From Impatiens glandulifera (lineage: Eukaryota; Streptophyta; Magnoliopsida; Ericales; Balsaminaceae), in assembly GCF_907164915.1 (NCBI RefSeq), contig NC_061864.1, positions 11,787,889 through 11,851,888 of the forward strand: DNA of 64,000 nt, written 5' to 3'. A program made the translations under genes and the position numbers. Below are positions 38,001 to 48,160 of the stretch, piece after piece. Every line of letters begins with the position of its first letter. Position 1 is the stretch's first letter. Below the pieces are notes generated by a model. The model ran no database searches, had not been told where the DNA came from, and saw only the letters and a list, made by a program, of their open reading frames with translations.

Positions 38001-39563
38001 ACCTGAAATAGTTGCTTCACCTTCAACCGATCGTCCTCCCCTAAGTGCACCGCCAGTAACATGTAATCTAGCACCAACAAACACCTGAAGAAACCAGAAA
38101 TACAATTTTTTTTTTATTAAAACATCTTGAAAATTTACAGAAATGAAGATGTAAACCGCGATGACTAACTGCAGCATGTTGATATCTGGGAGAAGGAACC
38201 ACTCCAGGTGCAAGAGTCCATTCCCATTCACCATTTCTATGCATGAGTAGACCATAAGCATCTGCAAGAGGCTGCATGAAGATGAAGAAGACATAAACAC
38301 AACAAGCTTCAAATATACATAGAATAAAGAAAGAAAAACAAACGCATACAGCTCCGGGCAAATCTCTACCACCACACAGAAGAAACATGCCGTCTGAACG
38401 GGCACTACCACTTGCATACCTAGGATAATAGATAAAAGAGATCGTCGAAATCCTTTCAGCATTAAAAAAAGTTGTTGTTGTGTGGAGAAAGAAATTAAAC
38501 GAATTACTCACATTCTAGCAGAGGGTTTATCACCTTGTGGATTGAGTTTTTGCCAAGCATATGGCTTTTGAGCTGTATCCAGAGCCCAAGCATCTGACAT
38601 AACTCTTTTCCCTACAAAAGTACACAAATCCTGTAAAATAAAAAAACTCCAAAACACACACAAAAAAGAAGAAGTTAACAGCTCTCGCTTACCATCATTG
38701 CCACTGACCATGACAAGATATCTTTGAGCAACCAAGTCCATGGCATGACCATACCTAGGACCAGGAACCTGCCCTTGAACTACTACTCTATATTATATCC
38801 AATAACCAACAATCAAGTCAATGTTCAACAAAATCTAACGAAAAAATAGAGTGTGATGTACCTATGCCACTTGAATTTGTCCTTGGCTAAGTCAAGAACG
38901 TAAAGATCATCTGTTGAATGCCCAGCAGGACCAATTCCACCCTAACCACAAAAGAAGATCAACAACAATCTTTTCCACCTTAAATCTATCTAATCTAGTG
39001 AAGACAATATTAGGCCTTTCTAATTACCTGAAACACAACCATCGTTCCTACTGCAGCTGCAGCATGAGCAGCTCTAGGAGAAGGAGGATCCCCTGCTGGA
39101 TTAAGTCTATTTTATTGAAACCAAAATAACCAATTTGATGAGTAAATTAATATCTAGAAAGATTTCTTTTTTAAAATAACTACAAATCTCATAGGACATG
39201 CCTTGTCCATTTTCGGGTGAGAACATCATATGAATGTATAGCATTCGTCACTCCAGCTAACCCTGTGAATAATTGGAAACAAATTCACCAATAACGCTAA
39301 CAGAAGACAGGAAAATCACCAATCGATAGAGATAGATATATAGATAGATAGAGAGAGAGTATACTGATGCCTCCCGTAGTGGGTCCGTCTTCAATGGCGG
39401 TGGCGCCTCCGAAGAGGATCAGTCGAGGGCCATGTGATTTAGTGGCAGCGACTGCAGTGAGTGTGTGGCCGCAGCGGGGACCAGGGGCGTCGTCTTCTGT
39501 GTCCCAAAAAGTCTCTAATGGACGGTAAGTAGGAGCCGGAGAGAAATCCGGCTTCGAACCCAT
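35038..39563 (-). CDS. BSL1: BSL1, Kelch-repeat Ser/Thr phosphatase of the BSU1 family, 21 exons
   Basis: PPKL-type protein phosphatase; BSU1/BSL proteins dephosphorylate GSK3-like BIN2 in brassinosteroid signalling. Exons in gene order (high to low): 39563-39365, 39262-39202, 39106-39028, 38941-38862, 38787-38693, 38611-38512, 38419-38350, 38271-38170, 38084-38003, 37928-37752, 37595-37463, 37374-37173, 37087-36920, 36839-36601, 36408-36324, 36220-36122, 36050-35851, 35755-35680, 35595-35460, 35371-35226, 35121-35038; 870 residues, near the usual ~880. Six Kelch-type repeats fill about residues 30-390. The catalytic half (about 515-830) has GDLHGQ, GDYVDRG, GNHE and HGGIG metal/phosphate motifs. 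The C-tail ends [10 protein letters not shown]...SLAYI as in plant BSL1. Intron 2 has a GC donor, and intron 15 appears to begin GA, which is exceptional. No frame break is seen. Confidence 0.95.
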
Positions 39564-40483
39564 ATCAATCTAACAACAATATCCCCCCAATAGGGGAGAT
39601 AAGACCCGATTGGGTTTAGATCGCATATAGAAGAACTCAATTCTCTATAGAAGTAGAATTAAAGCTTTTGATCAGTGAGCTGTACAATACAGTCAAAAGA
39701 GGAAGATCGAATTGAGTACAAGTTATAAAGATGGGCACTTAAATTGCGGCGGGACCCCCAAAAAATGTTCGTTTCGTAAGTGCAAACACAGTGATGGGTT
39801 AAAGAAATGAAGGAACTGGGTGAAGAAAAGCTACACTTTTTCGGGTATCCAAAGCCCCCCTTTTCCGAGAGTCAACTATCAAACATATTATTAAGGAACC
39901 AGTCAGAAGCTACCTGGACTGCAATTCAATTCCGCCATTGCCAGAAAGAGGATCTCTGCTTCAAAGAGTAAAAATAAAGCGAGTTGACGCAGTCATCAAT
40001 TCATCTTACTACTTACATAATCCTTGCCAACTGCCATTGTCAGCGCCTCCAATCACCCAATTCAGAAAATCCCGCAAAATAAAAGACTCCACTTTGAATA
40101 TAATTAAAGACTGATTTTAAATAGTTCTTTATTGTTTATCTCTCCCACATTATATATAATATAAATATTGCAAATCAAATCTGCTTTATAGATTATCTCT
40201 TAATTTATTTATTTTAATGGGTTGAGCAAATCAAAACCCTTATGATTTATATATAGGAAAACATCAATGTAAATACTATTATATACAATCCATCTCACAA
40301 AAGCAACACGCATTGACAATAGGAAGCTAACTATATAATACATAATAACATTTTAGACCTATTTAAAAAAATATATTTTTTTTTGTGAAACATGGGTTCG
40401 TTGACAACTTATAAGGTCTTGTTTTCTTTTAGTTTTTAAAAAATTTAAAACAAAATTAAATTTTAAATCAATCACTTTTAAAC
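39564..40483. other. BSL1 leader/promoter region
   Basis: Head side of BSL1; AT-rich with some GC-richer leader DNA (39564-39960). No second gene. The MULE-type MITE begins ~920 bases upstream of the BSL1 ATG. Confidence 0.45.
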
Positions 40484-40902
40484 GGGAAATTGGAGTAAAT
40501 GACCCTAAAATTAGGGTGAATGGAGGGAAGTGCGGGCCTATAATTTAAATAGCGTTGGTGACCCTTTTTTTTAATGACAATTATACTCTTGCGTAACGTA
40601 ACTCCAGTTGCGTGACGCAACCAAATTTTTTTTTTCGTCTCGCGGTTGCGTGACGCACCTGGGGTTGCATGACGCGATTGCGTAACGCAACGGGGTTGAG
40701 TGACGCAACTGGAGCATTTTTATCCAAAAATTTTCATAATTAAAATTTTTTGAAAAATAAAAAAATAAAAAATTGCGTCACGCAACCTGAGGATGCGTCA
40801 GGACATTTTCGTCAGAAAAAAAAGGGGTCACCACTATTTAAATTATGGGCCCGCACTTCCCTCAGTTCACCCTATTTTTAGGTTCATTTACTCCAATTCC
40901 CT
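40484..40902. mobile_element. MULE-type MITE with 9-bp target duplication
   Basis: 419 bases with long terminal inverted repeats (~85 bases; left starts GGGAAATTGGAGTAAATGA, right reads inversely AGGGAATTGGAGTAAATGA) flanked by a perfect 9-bp direct repeat CTTTTAAAC (40475-40483 and 40903-40911). Long TIRs plus a 9-bp duplication point to Mutator-like elements. There is no transposase frame. The interior carries seven copies of a near-palindromic 13-mer close to TTGCGTNACGCAA. Confidence 0.8.
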
Positions 40903-40911
40903 CTTTTAAAC

Positions 40912-41482
40912 AATTATATCACTCATTTCATTAATCAAAATACTAAAATACCCTTTATTTTAAATTATTATTTTTTATTTTATTAATATCTTTTAAATTT
41001 TTTTATCAAAAATAATTATTACCTCCTTAAAATTATTACCTATCATTTAATTTTTCTCTTTTATTTTTTTAAAAAACCCACCACCGAACAAAACTGAAGA
41101 GAAAAATACTTTATAGAAAATAAAAGAAAAATACTTTATAGAAAATAAAAGAGTATATATAGTACAAAAAGGGCTAAAATACAGAAAAGAATCGGGCAAA
41201 GACACAAACGTCCACATTTTGAGTCAATGTTTAAATGATTATCATCATCAAGGGCCCTATCTGTCATGTCCCCATATTCTCATAATGCTACACCTCACTT
41301 TAACAGCTATAATTCAATATATATACCTTAATATAATTATAGCAAAAATACCCTCTGAAAATGAGAGCTTAGAAAAAATAAAAATGAAATTATTCCGAAT
41401 CCCAGTGGCAGCATTGTGAATTTTGTGAAAATGGTGGCTGTTTTCAAGTCTTAGAATTTGCTAGAACTTGAAAAACTATATA
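40912..41482. other. Intergenic DNA downstream of the aldo-keto reductase
   Basis: AT-rich 3' flank. A 26-base unit (AAAATACTTTATAGAAAATA core) is repeated twice in tandem at about 41099-41152. No gene seen. Confidence 0.5.
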
Positions 41483-44260
41483 TTAAGGACAAGGGTTTGG
41501 GAACATGAAATGGATCTTGTCAATTTCATCAATTACTTGTGGACTCAGCTTCAACTTGCATGAATCCAGAATTTGTTGCAGCTGCCACGGTTTTGTTGCA
41601 CCAAAAACAGCGCTAGCCACAATAGGGTGGTTTAAAACAAATGCTGTCCAAAGAAGTAACCAACAATGTCAAAACGCAGAACATAGCAAAGAGACTCAAA
41701 TTGATAAGTATATAATAAAGTTGGTAAGGGAGATCCTCAGTTATGTCATTGAACATGAGACTTTTAGTCTCTTAGACAGCGCTATTTGTCTCACATATTC
41801 TCTCATACTCAAACAGACTGTTTGAATGTGAAATTCATATATATTTAGAATGGAAGATGACATAGCTAGCTTAGAAGCACACTTGAAGGAAGACAATATT
41901 TTCAAGAAGCTATTAGTTGGCCAAAAGATATTAACAGACATGATCATTGCAAATGTGGGAGTATATATGAACAAGTATATATGAACAAGAGGAAATTATG
42001 TAAACTTAGAGAAGGTTGTTTAGAATTCTAAGGTTGTCTATATGCATTAATTTTTTTTATTCACAATTTTTATTAGGAATTGATTCACAATAATGTAATT
42101 ATGGTATGTTCATGTTACACCATTTTCGTACAAAGAGAGAAAATGTTAAACAAAATGAAACTATATATTTTTGTGTATAATCTTTACACAAGAAAATAAG
42201 ATTAGTACAAAAGAAAATTATATGCCAACAAGCACATGCGGATGGTCTGAACACTTATAAAGAAATTAGTTCAAAACAAAATGTGCTTTATTTACTTTCT
42301 TGAGGGATATTTATCTCCTAGTATTTCAACACTTATAGCACATGCGGATGGTCTGAACAAGAAACTTCTTGTTCTTCACACTGCGAGAGAAATATAAAGA
42401 GAGAGATAATCATACCAATTGCCAAAGATACAGGATGAATACCATATTTGGCTGCAACAGCCAGATATGCCTGTAAAAGTTTAAGAGAATAAGAATACCG
42501 TCAAATTTATTTCTCTTTTTCTTCAGCAAGGACAAGAACAAGGGGAACCTCAATAGTTTAGCTTACCTTGGTAGCTTCCTTTACTTTTGTGCTAGATAAA
42601 TTGTACCTGGATTCACCTTCTCTATATCTCCCTAATCCGAACAAGTAGAAAAAAACAAATCTTTTAAGAGATAACACTTTACTGACCATAAAACAAAACT
42701 AATAAATCATCTAACCTTTAAAAAGATTGAAACGTGCATCAGATGGGGCACCGTCAGACAATAAATATTTCCCAGAAAGTATGCCCATTGCAAGAGGGCT
42801 GTAAGCCAACAAATAAACCCTGAAAAAAAAAATCAGTTTGTAACAACTGATATTGTCAAAGAAAATATTTCGGAATGAAATACATGCCGATAAGGTTCAC
42901 TAACAAATTAATACCTCTCATGATGACAGCATTCAGCCAATCCAGAGTCAAAGGTTCGGCTAAGCAAACTGTAAGCATTCTAGCACATCAAAGCTAATTA
43001 ACCCCAATGAAACCAGAACATCATCCAAAAGTTGCAAAAGCAAATGGAATTCCAAGACTTGCCTGTAAAGATATGATCCTAGGATAGCTAGGACTAAGTT
43101 CAGTCCTGTGAAGAAACTTCATGACTCCGTATGGTGTTTCATTACTAAGCCCCACATACCTTATCTATACAGATTTCACCTTTCACTAAATTAGCAGCAA
43201 TTTATGTAGAGAGAAATATTTGCAAAAAAGTTGCCCAGGATTAGAGAATGACCCAACCTTACCTTACCAGCTTTAACTGCTCTTCCTATAGCTTCAAGTT
43301 GCTCCTCTATGCCTATAGATTCGAATTGTCGGATTGGATCATACTCTGTTTCTCCAAACATAGGAACATAGCTGTGCATAATTATAAGAAAGAACATTAG
43401 CACCTGATTTTGACCTAAATCATCGGAAGACAGAAAAGATGCACGAACCGATCAGGCCAATGAATTTGATAAAGGTCAATATAGTCAGTCTGCAGTCGCA
43501 ACAAACTGCATAACAAAACCCAAACCAATTCAAGAGTGGTGCCTGAAAAAGGAAGTTATAATGAAATATCTTTGAACTCAGTAAATATAAACCACCTGTT
43601 GTCAATGGCTTCGGCTATATTGCAGGCATCCAGACACTTTGGTCCATCCCGAATCCAAGTCATTTGCCCGGAAGGTCCAGTTACCTGTATGTATCCAATA
43701 ACTTAATACTTAGTTTATTTGAAATCTTCTTCTTAATTTACTCATCTGATCAGCTCCTTGATAAATTGAAATTGAACCGAAGCTTGCTACCAAGAAGTAT
43801 ATAGAAGAATTGCAGGGAAACCCATATAAATTCAACCTTTGTGGCCAAGACAATACGGTCCCGAGGAAGTTTTCTTTCTCTAATCCAACGGCCAAGATAT
43901 TCCTCGCTCCTTCCTTGAGTGTCCTGGCGCTGGGGCACTGGATACCTGAGGGAGGGAATTGGAATTCATCGATTAAAGGGTAATGAAGTCCTGGAATTAC
44001 TAACTAGGGAGACTTACATTTCAGCAGAATCGAAGAAATTGATTCCGGAATTGAAAGCTTTGTCAAGAAGATGGAACGACTGTGACAGTGAATTCTGCTC
44101 ACCAAAAGTCATGGTTCCTGCATTTATCTTTTTCAAGTCATTCAAGAGTACCAGCAGCAGCAACACATTAGGCATTAGCACTAGAGAGAGATAACTGACC
44201 GAAGCAAAGCCTTGAGACGGTCAAGTCGGGAGCGAGGTTGAAAAGTGGCACCACAGACAT
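41483..44260 (-). CDS. Aldo-keto reductase family protein (Tas/At1g04420-like), 12 exons
   Basis: NADPH-dependent oxidoreductase of the aldo-keto reductase fold, of the group that includes bacterial Tas. Exons (high to low): 44260-44200, 44117-44018, 43945-43837, 43684-43596, 43505-43449, 43371-43263, 43164-43063, 42979-42915, 42819-42716, 42631-42567, 42470-42416, 41643-41483; 358 residues. The barrel starts VPLFNLAPDLTVSRLCFGTM. The catalytic tetrad can be read as Asp and Tyr in FFDSAEMYPVP, Lys in VLATKV and His in YQIHWPDRYVP. NADPH-binding segments GLSNETP and FGATKPWQL are present. The start MSVVPLF gives no long transit peptide; a longer 5' exon could exist. Intron 7 has a GC donor with consensus CAG|GCAAGT. 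The last intron (772 bases) is much longer than the others. The physiological substrate is unknown. Confidence 0.92.
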
Positions 44261-44429
44261 CGGGTGGAAACTGGAAACCACCTGCCAGCCGGAGCTCACT
44301 GACTAGCCGAAGAAGATGACAGAAGCGGCTAAATCAATACACCTTTATCCATGAATGATAGTTAACATTTGCTCTTCTTTCTTCTTCTTCTTCTTGACAA
44401 TTCTCCTATCAATTTTGGGATTCCCTGTA

Positions 44430-44770
44430 AATGGATAATTTTAAATGCGCGGCACCACTTCATATATATATATATATACACGAAAATATCCAGTTGCGAG
44501 ACCAGATGTCTTGTGAAAAGTCCACAATGCCCTGTGAAAAGTCCACAATGCCATGTGTAAAGTCCACAATCGCGAGTAACAACCGGCATTCGCGAGACAT
44601 TTTTTTTTTTTTGAAAAGTCCATCAAAAATAAATTAAAAAAATAAATTTGCGTCTCGCGATTGCCGATTGCGTCTCGCGATTGTGGATTTTTCACATGTC
44701 ATTCACAACCGACGATTGTGTCTCGTTATATGCACAATTTCGTCAAAAAAGATATGAAGTAGTCACAAAT
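44430..44770. mobile_element. Candidate MITE upstream of the aldo-keto reductase
   Basis: The outer parts are inversely similar: left GATAATTTTAAATGC ... CACTTCATAT, right read inversely CATAATTTTAATTGC ... TACTTCATAT. The interior has three tandem ~21-base units (GTGAAAAGTCCACAATGCC, about 44511-44568) and two TTGCGTCTCGCGATTG words (44648-44686). It shares the CGTCTCGCG word with the MULE-type MITE at 40.5 kb, so the two may be related. Ends and target duplication were not fixed. Confidence 0.45.
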
Positions 44771-44824
44771 GCAATTAAAATTATGCGCTTCATCACCCGC
44801 TACCATTTTTAGACTTTGTAGTCA

Positions 44825-46302
44825 TCTATATATATATATATGCTTAATTTTTAAAGTGTCCGGATTGCCGGGTCGAGAGCTGTGGTTAATTTGAATATTT
44901 ATGTGAGAGTAAATGGATACTTGAGTCGGACTGTGGGTTGACCCGCCCATAAACTTAAAACAGTTAAAAATAAATTTAAAAATGTTATTTGTAAGTTTCG
45001 AACTTGCAACCTAACAAAAATAAGTACAACCTTTTAACCAACTAAGCTAACAACACTTTATATTTAAGATTCAACACCAAATTTGACGAACGTGAAACAT
45101 TTTAACAATAAAAGTTCAAATTTTTAACTAACTAATATATATATATATATAATGATGCTTAATTTTTAAAGTGTCCGGATTGCCGGGTCGAGAGCTGTTG
45201 TTAATTTGGATATTTATGTGAGAGTAAATGGATACTTGAGTCGGATTGTGGGTTGACCCGCCCATAAACTTAAAACGGTTAAAAATAAATTTAAAAATGT
45301 TATTTGTAGGTTTCGAACTTGCAACCTAACAAAACAAAGCACATCCATTTAACAAACTAGACTAACAACACTTTATATTTAAGATTCAACACTTTATATT
45401 TAAGATTCAACACCAAATTTGATGAACGCGAGACATTTTAATAATAAAAGTTCAAATTTTTAACTAACTAATATATATATATATATATATATATAATGAT
45501 GCTTAATTTTTAAAGTGTCCGGATTGCCGGGTCGAGAGCTGTGGTTAATTTGGATATTTATGTGAGAGTAAATGGATACTTGGGTCGGATTGTGGGTTGA
45601 CCCGCCCATAAACTTAAAACGGTTAAAAATAAATTTAAAAATGTTATTTGTAGGTTTCGAACTTGCAACCTAACAAAACAAAGTACATCCATTTAACAAA
45701 CTAGACTAACAACACTTTATATTTAAGATTCAACACCAAATTTGATGAACGCGAGACATTTTAAAAATAAAAGTTCAAATTTTTAACTAACTAATATATA
45801 TATATATATAATGATGCTTAATTTTTAAAGTGTCCGGATTGCCGGGTCGAGAGCTGTGGTTAATTTGGATATTTATGTGAGAGTAAATGGATACTTGGGT
45901 CGGATTGTGGGTTGACCCGCCCATAAACTTAAAACGGTTAAAAATAAATTTAAAAATGTTATTTGTAGGTTTCGAACTTGCAACCTAACAAAACAAAGTA
46001 CATCCATTTAACAAACTAGACTAACAACACTTTATATTTAAGATTCAACACCAAATTTGATGAACGCGAGACATTTTAACAATAAAAATTCAAATTTTTA
46101 ACTAACTAATCTATATATATATAATGATGCTTAATTTTTAAAGTGTCCGGATTGCCGGGTCGAGAGTTGTGATTAATTTGGATATTTATGTGAGAGTAAA
46201 TGGATACTTGGGTCGGATTGTGGGTTAACCCACCCATAAACTTAAAACGGTTAAAAATAAATTTAAAAATGTTATTTGTAGGTTTCGAACTTGCAACCTA
46301 AC
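44825..46302 (+). repeat. Second tandem array of the Helitron-associated unit
   Basis: Five copies of the unit found at 22.4-23.7 kb, with GATGCTTAATTTTT-type starts at about 44838, 45154, 45499, 45813 and 46125 (spacing 316, 345, 314, 312). The left edge (A then TCTATATATATA) fits a Helitron 5' end, but no hairpin plus CTRR end is seen on the right; the last copy stops after GCAACCTAAC. Units are more alike here than in the first array. The second unit carries an extra ~22-base duplication of CACTTTATATTTAAGATTCAA. Confidence 0.8.
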
Positions 46303-46844
46303 ATAAAATTATGAAAAATAAAACGAGCACAATAAAAATGAATGTATATCACATTAGAGTAAAAGATTGTAAGGTCAAGGCAAGATACTGATTTTTTTCG
46401 ACAATGTTTTAATTGATTATGGATAATTTATGAAAAATGATGTTATAATTTGAATTATATTGATTTTTTTTTGTATAGGTTTTTCACAAAATGAGAGATT
46501 AATTCGAAAAAATATGTAATGAAACATGTGAGAAAATAAGTTGTTTTATCGAAGTGAATAAAATGTGAAATGAAAGCGTTATATTTTTTATTTTAATATT
46601 TTTAAACATTGAATAAATATTATTATAATTTATTTTATTTTTATCATTTTTTTATGGATAATTTCTTAAATTTTCTACATACATATATATGTTAATTCTT
46701 TCATAAAATAATCTAAATAGTTAATAGTTCCTTGAGAAGAGGTGTTCTGAATCTATTACAGCAGCTAACCATCAACATTATCGCCTGGGCGTATCGACGG
46801 GTGTCCAACAATCTATATCTCTCTCCTCTCTCTATATATAATAT
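46303..46844. other. AT-rich intergenic DNA
   Basis: Between the tandem array and the MULE-type element. No gene or RNA recognised; the last ~50 bases before the element are CT-rich. Confidence 0.5.
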
Positions 46845-47591
46845 GAGGAAGGATAGAGAGCGCGACTCTGAGACAGCGACTGAGAGCGCGATGCCTAAGG
46901 TGGGTTGACAGGTAGAATATTCTCTTTTTATTATTTATTTTATCTCTCTTCTTATTAATTAATTTATCTCTCCTTTTATTAAATAATTTTTCTCTCTATT
47001 TCTACAAATTAATTTATCTCATTTATCCATATTCTCACGATTATTATTTTACTCATTTATTTGATATTTACTATTTCTCGTTTAACGGTTAAAATAAATC
47101 AATAATTTACAACAAATTATTACATTAAATATTTTAATAATATGTTTAAATAAATTCTAAACCCTAAACCTTAAACCCTACACTCCAAATCCTAAACTCT
47201 AAAACCTAAATACTAAATTCTAAACCCTAAACCCTAATTAATATCAATAATTAGTTGAATTATGAATTTATCTCTTTTATTTTTATTTTATTTTTATGAC
47301 TTTTCAATTCCTTTATTTATCAAATATTTTTTATGGCCTCTTTTTTCTTTTTTTTATTATTTTTTTTATATTGACTTATTAATATTTTTTTAGTTTTATT
47401 ACTTATAAATAAATGTTTATCTAATATTTCTATTTTCACGATTAATTATTTTCTCTCCAGTAACTAATTATTAATAATAGGAGAGAGAAAATAATTAATA
47501 AAAGGAGAGAGAATATTCTACCTGTCAACCCACGTAGGCACACCACGTAGGCATCGCGCAGCAGCTGTCTCAAGTCGCTCTATCATTTTTC
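46845..47591. mobile_element. MULE-type non-autonomous element containing telomere-like repeats
   Basis: 747 bases with ~110-base inverted ends (left GAGGAAGGATAGAG..GAGACAGC, right read inversely GAAAAATGATAGAG..GAGACAGC; both continue to GGGTTGACAGGTAGAATATT) flanked by the 9-bp direct repeat ATATAATAT (46836-46844 and 47592-47600). The interior has a stretch of CCCTAAA-type units. No transposase frame. Confidence 0.75.
47152..47240. repeat. Degenerate interstitial telomere-like repeat
   Basis: About a dozen 6-8-base units close to the plant telomere motif CCCTAAA (for example CTAAACCCTAAACCTTAAACC, CTAAACCCTAAACCC) lie inside the MULE-type element. Several units are mutated, so this is an old or slippage-derived tract. 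Confidence 0.7.
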
Positions 47592-47600
47592 ATATAATAT

Positions 47601-48160
47601 TATTTATATTTATACTGAAAGTGACTAGCAGCAATTCCATTAGAGTCCATAAATTCTCGGATTGTTTTGATCGGTAGAATCGTCTTCCATTCCATGTTTA
47701 CATAATGGTTCTATATCATATTCATATATGTGAGTTTCTGCAATTCATATCTGTTTCACTTTTATTATCCCATCTCTTCTGAATCCAATGTCAAGAACTG
47801 ATCAGCTGGTTAGTTTCTATCTCTCCCTAGGAAGATTTCTTTAGGTCAAAATTTTGCTTTGGGATCTTGCAAATTAACTGATAGAGGTTATCAATGGTGT
47901 GAATTTTCGCTGTATAGTGGTAGTAGGTAAGGGGGTTCATGATGTAGAAAACCCTTAGTCCTGAAAAATATCATTTATTTGTGTGAGTACTGAGATTGTT
48001 CATATAGGAAACTGGATTGTATGTATGAATGATATGAATATTAGCTTGCTCATATCAATAGTTATAAACCCAGCAAAATGAATCAGCCATTTGATGTTTG
48101 TTATATGCAGGATAATTCTGATTGTGAATGATCTGAACTGACTTCACTCCATGGTTCTGC
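47601..48160 (+). promoter_or_regulatory. LEC14B upstream region with probable 5' UTR intron
   Basis: A donor-like CTG|GTTAGT at 47809 and an acceptor-like ATATGCAG ending at 48110 fit a ~300-base intron in the leader, leaving a short untranslated piece before the ATG. Inferred from splice-like words only. Confidence 0.4.

Noticed and set aside
41505..41825. Plus-strand open frame antisense to the reductase's last exon
   Set aside because: It mirrors the real minus-strand exon 41643-41483 and then runs into its intron.
44825..46302. CRISPR-like array
   Set aside because: Repeats are ~310 bases with no short spacers, and the genome is a plant's; it is a tandem transposon-derived array.
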